A stretch of 39,611 nt of DNA from an uncultured Alphaproteobacteria bacterium. GTDB lineage: Bacteria > Pseudomonadota > Alphaproteobacteria > Methylaequorales > Methylaequoraceae. The translations under genes and the position numbers were made by a program. Under the pieces are notes generated by a model, which did not search any database, had not been told where the DNA came from, and saw only the letters and a program-made list of their open reading frames with translations. Shown here one piece after another: positions 25,986 to 35,843 of the stretch (its first letter is position 1; the number at the start of each line of letters is the position of its first letter). Location of the stretch: contig CACODD010000008.1 in assembly GCA_902625895.1 (NCBI GenBank), forward strand, positions 1 to 39,611, written 5' to 3'.

Positions 25986-27302
25986 ATGCCAATTAAAATA
26001 ATTATACTCGGTAAGCCAAATGTTGGAAAATCATCATTATTTAATATGATTTTAAAAAAAAATATCGCAATTGTTGATAACCTTCCTGGTTTAACCAGAG
26101 ACTTAAGAAAAAAGAAAATAAATTTGTGGGATTTGGAATGTGAATTTGTTGATTCACCTGGTCTCGTAAACCCATCAAACGAAATCGAAGATAAAATAAA
26201 AAATAATACTATAGAGTATTCAAAATCATCTGATTTAGTCGTTATTGTCTTTGACGGAAAATCGGATTTATCATTTGAAGATTTCGATACAATAGATTTA
26301 GCTAGAAAGTTGAATAAACCCATTTTATTAGTAGTCAACAAAACTGAAGGGAATTATTCACAAAATGTTTTGAATGAATTAAATAAATCTGGTTTAGGAA
26401 GACCAGTTCTTGTCTCTGCAGCCCACAACCAGTCAATCGACCAATTGAAATGGCAAATATATGAATCTGTTAAGGACTTGGAAATAATAAATGAAAAGAA
26501 AATAGAATTTAATGATTTTTCAATTGCAATTATAGGTAAGACTAATTCAGGAAAATCAACGATTTTTAATTTGATTAAAAAAAAAAAGATTGCAATTACA
26601 GGATCTCAGCCAAATCTAACTAGAGATTCAGTAGAGACAAATGTAAGTTTAAAAAATTCTAATTTTAAAATGTTTGACACAGCTGGTTTTTCAAAAAATA
26701 ATAAAGAACATGTTCATGAATTAGCAATTAATCAGACACTAAAAAAAATACGACTATGCAATGTTTTGTTGATTGTATTAGATATTAATAATTATTATGA
26801 AAAAATAAACTCTAAGATTTTAAGTTTGGTTAATTCTGAGAACAGATGCCATGTACTATTAATGAATAAAATCGACACCGTCAATGATCTACAACAACAA
26901 AAAATTAAAAAACATCTTCAAAATTTAAACCCACAAATCAGAGAAACACCTGTATTATTTGTTTCAGCAAAAGAAAATATTGGATTGGAGAACTTGCATT
27001 CCATTATTCAGAAACTCTTAAAATCATGGGGAAAAAGAATTAAAACAAGTGATTTAAACGAATGGTTAGGAAAAATAATGACTGAAAATCCTCCTCCTTT
27101 AAAAAACGGTAGGCCCGTAAAGCTAAAATTCGTATCGCAGGTTAGTGTTTCTCCCCCTAAGTTTAATATTTTTTCAAATTATCCTCGTGAAATTAATAAT
27201 CAATATAAAAAGTATTTATCTAACAAGCTCAAGAAAAGTTTTCATTTAGAAGACATACCAATAAAAGTTAGATTTAAAAAAACAAATAATCCATATGAAT
27301 AA
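25986..27302 (+). CDS. der: ribosome biogenesis GTPase Der (two G domains)
   Basis: GKPNVGKSSLFN, DSPGL; second GKTNSGKSTIFN, DTAGF, NKID; KH-like C-domain. Confidence 0.97.
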   Translation: MPIKIIILGKPNVGKSSLFNMILKKNIAIVDNLPGLTRDLRKKKINLWDLECEFVDSPGLVNPSNEIEDKIKNNTIEYSKSSDLVVIVFDGKSDLSFEDFDTIDLARKLNKPILLVVNKTEGNYSQNVLNELNKSGLGRPVLVSAAHNQSIDQLKWQIYESVKDLEIINEKKIEFNDFSIAIIGKTNSGKSTIFNLIKKKKIAITGSQPNLTRDSVETNVSLKNSNFKMFDTAGFSKNNKEHVHELAINQTLKKIRLCNVLLIVLDINNYYEKINSKILSLVNSENRCHVLLMNKIDTVNDLQQQKIKKHLQNLNPQIRETPVLFVSAKENIGLENLHSIIQKLLKSWGKRIKTSDLNEWLGKIMTENPPPLKNGRPVKLKFVSQVSVSPPKFNIFSNYPREINNQYKKYLSNKLKKSFHLEDIPIKVRFKKTNNPYE

Positions 27303-27582
27303 AATTTCATTTTATTTTATTCTCTTTTTTTCAATTTCTTTATTTGCTAGTGAGGATCAAACTATAAACTTAATCGTTGAAAATTGTAAATCCTGTCATA
27401 ACCTTAATATAGAAACCACAAAAAAAATACCATCTATAAATAATTTAGAAAAGGATGAATTTGTCAGACTAATGAAGAAATATAAAAATGATAAAGATAA
27501 TAGTGTGATGAGTAGAATTTCTAGGGTCCTGACAAATAGGGATATTTTGAAAATGGCGGATGAAATATATGGTAAAAAATAA
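27295..27582 (+). CDS. fccA: small monoheme cytochrome c, probable cytochrome subunit of flavocytochrome c
   Basis: Signal peptide, CKSCH heme motif, downstream Met (NSVMSRISRVLTNRDILKMADEI); adjacent to the fccB-like gene. Confidence 0.7.
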   Translation: MNKISFYFILFFSISLFASEDQTINLIVENCKSCHNLNIETTKKIPSINNLEKDEFVRLMKKYKNDKDNSVMSRISRVLTNRDILKMADEIYGKK

Positions 27583-28867
27583 ATTAAGTAGAAGAAAATT
27601 TCTCTCTAATATAGCAGGAAATCTTGTATTTCTTTTTCTTGCCAATACCTTTTTATTAAAAAGATTAAATGCCAAAACAAGACCAAAAATTGTAATTGTT
27701 GGTCTAGGTATTGGAGGGGCAACCTGCCTTCAATATTTGAATAAAATCTCTAATCTTGTTGACATCATTGTTGTGGAAAAACAAAGTGAATACCAAACGG
27801 GGCCTCTCTCTAATCTTGTAATAGGAAATATCTTAAAACGAAAAGAGATTTGTTTTAAGATAAATAAAAAAAAATATGAAAAAGTAAAATTTATTTATGA
27901 AAACGTTAGTTTAATTGATGTTGAAAGTAAAAGTATAAGATTTTCTAGAGATTTCAAAATTAATTATGATTTTTTAATTTTATCTCCTGGAATTAGCTAT
28001 AAAAACGATATTTTACAAGGGTATAGTGTCACAGACAAAAAAAATGTTCCCCACTGTTGGGACGGAGAAAGTAACATTGTTCAGTTCAAAAAACGGTTAA
28101 CAGATTTAGAAGATAATTCAAAAATAATAATATCGTCACCCGACTATCCATATAGATGTCCTCCTGCACCATATGAAAGAGCTTCTTTAATCGCTAATTA
28201 CCAGAGAAAACAAAATAAAAAAGTGAAAATTTTAATTCTTGATTCAAAGAATTCTTTCACCAAGCAAGAAAACTTTTTTCGTGAATGGAAAATTAGTTAT
28301 AGTGACATAATAGAGTGGATACCGCGAAGTAAGGGCGGAAAAGTATCTTTTTATGATCAAAAAAAAAATCTAGTAAAAAATTCTGATGGTCAAATTTTCA
28401 GAGGCGATTTTATACATATTATACCTGAACAAAAAGCAGCTAATATTTTTTATGATTCAGGCTTGCTTAATGAAGGTAAAGACTGGTGTCAAATCAACCC
28501 AATATCATTTGAAGTAGATCGTTTCAAAGACATTTATGCAGTTGGAGACTCAATAAATGCTTGGGCAATGCCTAAATCTGCATTTTCAGCAAACAGTCAG
28601 GCTAAGATATTGGCTATAAATTTGATTAATAAAATTTTGGAAAAGGAATATATTGATCCAGTATTTTTGAATACTTGTTATAGTTTTTCAAAAGAAGACA
28701 GAGCATTTTCAATATCTGCTTGGTATAGGTTAAATGTTAAAAAAGATAAAATTATCTCATTAGGAAGCAGTGAAAGTAGTGTAAACGCCAATAATAATGA
28801 CAGAAAATTAGAGGCTAAACATGCCTTTGGATGGTACGAAACAATGGTTAACGACCTTTTCATATAG
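27569..28867 (+). CDS. fccB: flavocytochrome c sulfide dehydrogenase flavoprotein subunit (Tat signal)
   Basis: LSRRKFLSN Tat motif; GLGIGGATCLQYL FAD-binding; YRCPPAPYERASLIA; C-terminal FCSD flavin-binding domain with NTCYS. Confidence 0.88.
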   Translation: MVKNKLSRRKFLSNIAGNLVFLFLANTFLLKRLNAKTRPKIVIVGLGIGGATCLQYLNKISNLVDIIVVEKQSEYQTGPLSNLVIGNILKRKEICFKINKKKYEKVKFIYENVSLIDVESKSIRFSRDFKINYDFLILSPGISYKNDILQGYSVTDKKNVPHCWDGESNIVQFKKRLTDLEDNSKIIISSPDYPYRCPPAPYERASLIANYQRKQNKKVKILILDSKNSFTKQENFFREWKISYSDIIEWIPRSKGGKVSFYDQKKNLVKNSDGQIFRGDFIHIIPEQKAANIFYDSGLLNEGKDWCQINPISFEVDRFKDIYAVGDSINAWAMPKSAFSANSQAKILAINLINKILEKEYIDPVFLNTCYSFSKEDRAFSISAWYRLNVKKDKIISLGSSESSVNANNNDRKLEAKHAFGWYETMVNDLFI

Positions 28868-28870
28868 AAA

Positions 28871-29555
28871 CTAAAGACATTTTTTTATCACCATCTCTGA
28901 TACCTCTTTCAATTTTCTTTCATTATACTCATTTTTTCCAGCAAGGGATAAGGACATACCTGCATTGACTTTTTCGATTTCAATAAACTGTACTTTAATT
29001 TTGAATTTTGAATTTTCCTTGTTAAAAATTTCTAACATTGTTTTTTTGGCTTTTTGGCAAATACTGAATGTATTATGATATGCTTTCCCAGCTGAAATAT
29101 CTTTGTTTTCAAGAAAAACAATTTTTGCGTTTGCCGATTTTTTGATTAAGGGTTCTAACTCTTTGATGATTCTCCAACAAGAAGAGAGGTTTATTTCAAT
29201 AAGATTATCCCATTCTTTATGTGTGAAATTCGTTAAAGGCCTCAATCCGAAAAAAAACACCAACTAAATTTATCATAAAATCAATCCTTGAGAATCTTGA
29301 GGCAACTTTACTCAGAAGATTTGCTGCAAAATCCTTGTGTGTTATATCAGCTTGAAAAAGTGTAACATTTTTATTAACTTTTTTTATTTTATTATCTAAT
29401 TTGATGAGTTTCTCAAAAGACTTCCCGTGGAGAATAAGATTCGTATTCATCTTTGCTAGATCTAACGATATTCTTGCTCCTAAAGTTCCTGTTGAACCAA
29501 AGATGATTCCATTACTAAGTATATTTCGTTTCATTTTATTATTTTGTAGGTTCAA
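28871..29555 (-). pseudogene. short-chain dehydrogenase/reductase split by +1 in a homopolymer (or assembly error)
   Basis: ORFs 29217-29555 and 28871-29263 join to one SDR (GSTGTLGARISLDLA...MINLVGVFF|GLRPLTNFTHKEWDNLIEINL...) if one base is removed from A8 at 29250-29257. Confidence 0.75.
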
Positions 29556-30999
29556 TTAGTAATGAGAGTTGAGCAGGATAAATACCCGCGTCTTGATCAA
29601 TTAGTTTAACTGGATAATCACCACTGAAATAATGATCAGTAAACATTGGCTTTTCTTTTTCTCTTCCATTTTGAAATCCTAATGCTTTGTAAACACCGTC
29701 TAATGTAACGAATTTTAGACTATCTGCACCAATATATTTTTTTATTTGGTCTATAGAAAATTTTGATGCTAGTAGTTCTTCTTTTGTAGGGGTATCGATT
29801 CCATAGAAACACGGATGTTTAACTGGAGGACTTGCAATTCTCATATGAATATTTTTGACACCACAATTTCTTAACATTTCTACAATCTTTACAGAAGTAG
29901 TGCCTCTTACAATTGAATCGTCAACCAAAGCAATACTTTTGTCTTTAAATGAAAAAATATTTGGATTATGCTTTAATTTTACTGACAGATTTCTTACGGA
30001 AATGGAATCCTCTATAAAAGTTCTTCCAGTGTAGTGATTTCTTATTATTCCGAATTCAAAAGGTTTCTTTATTTTTTCAGAATAACCTAATGCAGACGCA
30101 TTGCCAGAGTCAGGGATAGGAATTACAACATCGATAATTTTTTTGTCGTTTGGATTTTCAACTGCTAACTGATGTCCTATGCTTTTTCGAACATCGTAAA
30201 CATTTCTTCCTTCAAGAATACTATCTGGTCTTGAAAAATAAATATATTCAAAAAGACATGGTCTAAGATATGTTTTCTTAAAAGGCTTTATTGAATCAAT
30301 TTTATTATTTTTAATAATTAAAATTTCACCAGGCTCAACATCTCTTATTAAATTTGCTCCAATAATATCTAGTCCGCAACTTTCAGAACTTAATATATAT
30401 GTATCATTAAGTTTTCCTAAAACTAGTGGTCTAATTCCAAATGGATCTCTTACTCCAATAAGAGAATCATTTGTTAGTAAAACTAAAGAGAATGCGCCAG
30501 TGATAGACTGAAGGGCGTAGACAATTCTTTCGATTAAGGTGCCTTTGGCAGTTGAAATCAAATGAAGAATTACCTCTGTATCAGATGTTGATTGAAAAAT
30601 AGCTCCATTCTTTATTAGTTTTTCTTTTATTTGATTAGTGTTTGTTAAATTCCCATTGTGTGCGATTGCAATACCCCCAAAGTCTAATTCAGAGAAAAGT
30701 GGTTGAACATTTTTAAGTGCTGATTCACCCGTTGTTCCATATCGGTTATGCCCAATTGATAATCTTCCTATAAGTTTTGGGATTATTTCTTTATTTGAAA
30801 AAACATCAGAAACTTGGCCCATTCCTCTATGAGCAAAGAATTTATGATTATTTGAAGTAACTATTCCTGCTGAATCTTGCCCTCTATGTTGAAGAGCATG
30901 CAGACCCAGTGCAGTAAGATTTGCTGCTTTATCGTGATTGTAAACTCCATAGACACCACATTCGTCCCTTGGTTTTGATTTTGAAAAGAGGTATTTCAC
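29539..30999 (-). CDS. purF: amidophosphoribosyltransferase
   Basis: CGVYGVYNHDKAANLTALGLHALQHRGQDSAGI; VDDSIVRGTTS. Confidence 0.98.
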   Translation of the reverse strand: MKYLFSKSKPRDECGVYGVYNHDKAANLTALGLHALQHRGQDSAGIVTSNNHKFFAHRGMGQVSDVFSNKEIIPKLIGRLSIGHNRYGTTGESALKNVQPLFSELDFGGIAIAHNGNLTNTNQIKEKLIKNGAIFQSTSDTEVILHLISTAKGTLIERIVYALQSITGAFSLVLLTNDSLIGVRDPFGIRPLVLGKLNDTYILSSESCGLDIIGANLIRDVEPGEILIIKNNKIDSIKPFKKTYLRPCLFEYIYFSRPDSILEGRNVYDVRKSIGHQLAVENPNDKKIIDVVIPIPDSGNASALGYSEKIKKPFEFGIIRNHYTGRTFIEDSISVRNLSVKLKHNPNIFSFKDKSIALVDDSIVRGTTSVKIVEMLRNCGVKNIHMRIASPPVKHPCFYGIDTPTKEELLASKFSIDQIKKYIGADSLKFVTLDGVYKALGFQNGREKEKPMFTDHYFSGDYPVKLIDQDAGIYPAQLSLLIEPTK

Positions 31000-31000
31000 T

Positions 31001-31636
31001 TTATTCCAAATTATTTTCTATAATATTTTCAATATTTTTTCTTCCACTCTCGTTATAAATGTTTTCTTGATTTTTACTATTTTTTTTTATACGAAGTTTT
31101 GAGTCAATACTTTTTTCAAAAAGAAGGTCAGACTTTTTTTTTATTTCAGTACTCAGATTTTCAGAATATTTATTATCAATTTTTAGAAATCGAAATATTT
31201 CATTATTCGTCATTTTTATAACCGGAATAATTTTTGAATTATCAATAAATTCCAATCTTTTTCCTTCATAGAAATAGTCAAATAAAAAAAAACACAGACC
31301 AACTATTACGTATCCTCTCAAAATTCCAAATATAAAACCAAGACTTTTATCAATAAGTCCAACATAACTATCCTTTATAAAAACCGAAAACTTTCTTGTT
31401 AAAAAAGAAAAAATAACAAAAATTGCCAAGAATGCCACAACGTAAGATATCGCAGTTGAGATCAAAATATTATTTATTATTTTGTTAAAAAAATTAATTA
31501 AATTGTTGCCGTAGGCATATGATCCAAAAAAAGATATTATCCAAACACTAATTGATAATAATTCTAGAGAGAAGCCTCTAAAAAATGCAAATAAAGCGGA
31601 AATAAGGATTAAAACTAAAATTATTACATCAAACAT
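31001..31636 (-). CDS. cvpA: CvpA family membrane protein
   Basis: FDVIILVLILISALFAFFRGFSLELLSISVWI; upstream of purF. Confidence 0.9.
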   Translation of the reverse strand: MFDVIILVLILISALFAFFRGFSLELLSISVWIISFFGSYAYGNNLINFFNKIINNILISTAISYVVAFLAIFVIFSFLTRKFSVFIKDSYVGLIDKSLGFIFGILRGYVIVGLCFFLFDYFYEGKRLEFIDNSKIIPVIKMTNNEIFRFLKIDNKYSENLSTEIKKKSDLLFEKSIDSKLRIKKNSKNQENIYNESGRKNIENIIENNLE

Positions 31637-31637
31637 C

Positions 31638-32351
31638 TTAATTGATTCCTCTTATAAAATTAATCATTGAACTATTTTTTGATTTATTAATTTTTTTTGC
31701 CTTTCCATACCATTCGATAATTCCGTTTTTTAAAAAAGCAACATAATCAGCGAACTCATACACACTCTCCATGTCATGAGTAACCGTTATTGTGGTAATC
31801 TTATTCTTCTTGACTAAATTTTTAATAAGCAAGTTTATTTGTCTAGCAATTATTGGATCTAAACCAGTTGTTGGTTCGTCTAATATAAGAACCTCTGGTT
31901 TTTTAAGAATTGCCCTTGCAAGACCGACTCTTTTTTGCATTCCAACTGAAAGTTCAGAGGGATATTTCTCCAAGATTGAATTAGGAAGACCTACTTCATT
32001 CAAAATTTTATTAAAGGAGTCTTGTTCACTTGCAAACTTAAGGTTTTCTTTTATGTTCAAACTGTCAAGAAGAGCTGAATTCTGAAATAATATACCAAAT
32101 TTTGACATATAATTCATTTTTTCTTTATCATTCAGAGTGTTAATATTGTTAAGATTCCCAAAACTAATTGATCCGTTATCATATTTTAGCAAACCAACTA
32201 TACATCTTGTAAGAATAGACTTTCCAGATCCTGACTCTCCTATTATAGAAAGAGACTCAGATTCATAAACGTCAAGATTTAGTTTATTTAATACAACCTT
32301 ATCTTTAAAACTTTTATAAATATTTTTAACGATTATTTTTTTTTTTCTCAT
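31638..32351 (-). CDS. mlaF: MlaF-type ABC transporter ATPase
   Basis: GESGSGKSILTRCIVGLL; LSVGMQKRVGLARAI; LDEPTTGLDPI. Confidence 0.92.
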   Translation of the reverse strand: MRKKKIIVKNIYKSFKDKVVLNKLNLDVYESESLSIIGESGSGKSILTRCIVGLLKYDNGSISFGNLNNINTLNDKEKMNYMSKFGILFQNSALLDSLNIKENLKFASEQDSFNKILNEVGLPNSILEKYPSELSVGMQKRVGLARAILKKPEVLILDEPTTGLDPIIARQINLLIKNLVKKNKITTITVTHDMESVYEFADYVAFLKNGIIEWYGKAKKINKSKNSSMINFIRGIN

Positions 32352-33154
32352 AGTCTAAAGAAGAAAGAAGTGATTATGTAATTCATCAATAAAATCAGAA
32401 TAGAAGATGAAACAACAGAATATGTAGTTGATTGGCCAACTCCTTGTGCACCTCCTTTTGCATTAAATCCGTGGTAGCAACCCATAAAGGTTATTAAAAA
32501 ACCAAAAACAGAAGCCTTAACTAAGCCGCTAAAAACGTCAATAAATTGAACAAAGTTGTATGTATTTTGTAGATATACAGTAGGGTTAAAGTTTAATAGA
32601 TTTACACAAATTAAATAACCACCCATAACCCCAATAATATCTCCAACTATAACAAGAAGTGGTAGTGAAATAATACCTGCTAAAATTCTTGGGATGATAA
32701 GATAATTAAATGGATTTGTTGAAAGTGTTTTGAGCGCGTCAATTTGTTCAGTAACTTTCATTGTTCCAATTTCAGCTGCAATAGCTGCACCTGATCTTCC
32801 TGCAACCATCAGACCAGCTAAAACTGGTGCAAGCTCTCTTGTAATTGACAAAACAACAACGTTTGGAATTGCACTTTCAGCAGAAAATCTTGAAAATCCA
32901 GTATAAGATTGAAGTGCTAAAACCATCCCAGTGAATATAGAAGTTAAACCTACCACTGGTAAAGAGTTAAAACCAATCTTTAAGAATTGTTTTAGAAAAA
33001 TATTTACATAGAATTTTTCAGTAATGGAATATTTTACGCAGTTTAAAAAAAAGTCAACTATCTCACCAATGGAATAAAAGAAAGAAAATATAATTTTAAA
33101 TAATCTTTTTGTTAAGGCTAAGGAACTGGAAAGCAATCTTGTCATTATTGCCAA
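32348..33154 (-). CDS. mlaE: MlaE-type ABC transporter permease
   Basis: MlaE domain: GMVLALQSY, ELAPVLAGLMVAGRSGAAIAAEIGTMKVTEQIDAL. Confidence 0.94.
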   Translation of the reverse strand: MAIMTRLLSSSLALTKRLFKIIFSFFYSIGEIVDFFLNCVKYSITEKFYVNIFLKQFLKIGFNSLPVVGLTSIFTGMVLALQSYTGFSRFSAESAIPNVVVLSITRELAPVLAGLMVAGRSGAAIAAEIGTMKVTEQIDALKTLSTNPFNYLIIPRILAGIISLPLLVIVGDIIGVMGGYLICVNLLNFNPTVYLQNTYNFVQFIDVFSGLVKASVFGFLITFMGCYHGFNAKGGAQGVGQSTTYSVVSSSILILLMNYIITSFFFRL

Positions 33155-33229
33155 TATATTGTTTTTTTTATTATAAATAAATAATAATAAAATTTCCTAT
33201 TCTTTTCTGTTTCAAGGAAAAAAATAATT

Positions 33230-34693
33230 TTACGTAAAATTATTTTCAGCCAAATCAGAAAATTTTGTCCAACTTGGATTAAAGTGTAGTTTTACTTTAG
33301 AAATTGGTCCATGTCTATGTTTTGCAATTATAGCTTCTGCTATATTATGGACTTTTTCCATTTTATTTGTCCAAATTTCATGTTTATCTGTTCCTTCGGG
33401 GGGTTCTGTTCGGGCTAGGTAATATTCCTCTCTGTATAGGAAGACAACTAGATCAGCATCTTGTTCTATAGCTCCTGATTCACGAAGATCAGCAAGTTGT
33501 GGTCTTTTCTCTTCTCTATCTTCAACTTTTCTGGATAATTGAGATAAAGCAATAACTGGTAAATCCAGTTCTTTGGCAATAGCTTTTAGTCCTCTTGTTA
33601 TTTCAGAAATTTCCTGAACGCGATTATCACTCATTTTTTTTGATTCGCCATTTACTAGTTGAAGATAATCTAAAATAATTAGATCCAGACCAGATTTTCT
33701 TTTTAATCTTCTTGCCCTCGTTCTAATGGCAGCAATATTTAATGCTGGTGTGTCATCTATAAATAAATTGAGTTTTTTTAAATCATCGCTTGATGATAAA
33801 ATCTTACTAAAATCTTTTTTTGAGAGATTACCAGTTCTAATATTCTCTGATGAAATTTCTGAAAGCTCACCCAATAATCTTGTTGCTAGTTGTTCGGAAG
33901 ACATCTCAAGTGAAAAGAAAAGAACATTTTTTTTGTTTTTGTTACTTTCAAACTCTTTAGAGATATTTGAAGCTATATTTGTAGCAAATGCTGTTTTACC
34001 CATTGATGGTCTACCTGCAATAATAATTAAGTCAGATTTGTGAAGCCCTCCTATCTTCTTATCAAAATCTCTTAAACCTGTTTTAAGACCAATCACATCT
34101 TCACTTTTTTTAAATGCTTTTTCAGCATAATCAATGGTTCTTTGCATTATTTCTTCAAAATCTTTAGGACCACTGTCAAATTCATTGTTTTGAATAAGAT
34201 TAAAAAGATTCTGCTCAGTTTTTTCGATTAAATTTCTTGAGTCGTTGGATTCTTCTGTATTATAAGAGTTGTTAATCAAATTTGTGCCAAGGTTTATTAA
34301 TCTCCTTCTCAGATAGAGATCATAAATTAATTCTCCATATTGTTTAGAATTTATTATACTTACTGTGTTTTCGCAAAGCTTTAAAAGATAAGACAATCCT
34401 CCGCTTTCCTCAAACTCTTCATTTCCATCAAGTTGTACCTTAACAGTATTTAAATCAGCAATTTGATCGTTACCAATCAATTTTTTAATTGATTTAAAAA
34501 TTATATTATTAATCTTACTTGAAAAATACTCAGGTTCTAAAAATTCCTCTACTTTTTCATAAGCGAGGTTATTTGAAAGAATTGCCCCTAATAGAGCTTG
34601 TTCTGCACCAGTATTAACTGGGACTTCTCTTATAAGATTTAAATTTTTGGATGAAACTATATTAGTTAATTTATTACTTTCTGAAGTAGTCAT
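33230..34693 (-). CDS. dnaB: replicative DNA helicase
   Basis: NTGAEQALLGAIL; GRPSMGKTAFATNIA; DYLQLV; ADLRESGAIEQDAD. Confidence 0.98.
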   Translation of the reverse strand: MTTSESNKLTNIVSSKNLNLIREVPVNTGAEQALLGAILSNNLAYEKVEEFLEPEYFSSKINNIIFKSIKKLIGNDQIADLNTVKVQLDGNEEFEESGGLSYLLKLCENTVSIINSKQYGELIYDLYLRRRLINLGTNLINNSYNTEESNDSRNLIEKTEQNLFNLIQNNEFDSGPKDFEEIMQRTIDYAEKAFKKSEDVIGLKTGLRDFDKKIGGLHKSDLIIIAGRPSMGKTAFATNIASNISKEFESNKNKKNVLFFSLEMSSEQLATRLLGELSEISSENIRTGNLSKKDFSKILSSSDDLKKLNLFIDDTPALNIAAIRTRARRLKRKSGLDLIILDYLQLVNGESKKMSDNRVQEISEITRGLKAIAKELDLPVIALSQLSRKVEDREEKRPQLADLRESGAIEQDADLVVFLYREEYYLARTEPPEGTDKHEIWTNKMEKVHNIAEAIIAKHRHGPISKVKLHFNPSWTKFSDLAENNFT

Positions 34694-34770
34694 CTCTTCA
34701 TAATAACAAATCTCTATAATTAAGCATTTATTTTTTGCCTGTTAATTAAGTGGATAATGAGTATAACTTT

Positions 34771-35728
34771 TTAAAAATTAGTTAAATAGAGATTTCCGAT
34801 GTACATTAAATAAATCAAAAAGCATGTAATAGAAACTTTTCTGCCAATGCCAATTCTTTTAAAAATAAATATAGTAAAAATAATAGCCGCGATACTTAAA
34901 AAATAAACATCATCTGACAGAATTTCTTTGTTGTATGAGAAAGAATTAAATAATGATGTAAAACCAAGAATAAGTAATAAATTGTATATATTCGATCCGA
35001 TAATGTTCCCAACAATAATGTTAGATTTCCCTTTTCTTGCGGCCGTAATCGATGTAGCAATTTCAGGTAAAGATGTTCCTAAAGCAATTATAGTCAAGCC
35101 AATAAATGAGTCTGAAATATTTAAGATGGTTGAGATAGATATAGCAGAATCAACAGTTATATCTGCACCAAAAAGCGTAACACTAATTGCCCCCCCCAGC
35201 TATAGGCAATCCGTAAAGAAAAGGATTCTTAAATGAAATTTTTGACAACAAATCTTTTTCTAACACAATTTCATCTTTGCTTTTTGAATCAGAATTTTTA
35301 AAACTTCTAAATAGATAAAAAGTAAATAAAAAAATGAAAAATAATCCATATTTTGTACTTAAAAAAGCTAATATGAATATTAATGCAAAAATTAGGTGTG
35401 CACCAAGATGAAAAAAAAGGTCAAATTTTGATACTTTAATAGATTTTAACTCAGATGTTAGACCTGCTGCAAATGTCACTAGAAAAATATTAGCAATATT
35501 TGAACCAACAACATTTCCTACTGAAATATCAGGAGATCCTTTAATGACTGCATCAATTGATACAACTAACTCGCAAAGTGAAGTTCCAAAACCTACTACA
35601 ATTAATCCAATAAAGAATTCAGAAACCCTAAGTTTTTTGCCAATTGCGATTGAACATGATATAAGTATTTCTGCTCCCTTTACCAGAAGTAAAAGTCCTA
35701 TTAAAAGTGTAGATATGCTTAACAGCAT
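34771..35728 (-). pseudogene. CaCA family Na+/Ca2+ exchanger-like protein split by +1 in a G8 tract (or assembly error)
   Basis: ORF 35183-35728 ends ..YGLPIAGGGN*; removing one base of C8 (35190-35197) gives PIAGGAISVTLFGADITVDSAISISTILNISDSFIGLTIIALGTSLPEIATS..., which joins ORF 34771-35097. Confidence 0.85.
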
Positions 35729-35843
35729 TTTATTTTCAAAGATTAATTAAGTTAAGATTTAGGGTAATTGTATATTATTTTTAATAATTATAACAATTAT
35801 ATCCAAATTTTTTTATCTAAATTGAGAACAACTTATTGATATT

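Noticed and set aside
25970-26341. 123-aa minus ORF opposite der
   Set aside because: Antisense to the der G1 domain; no motif.
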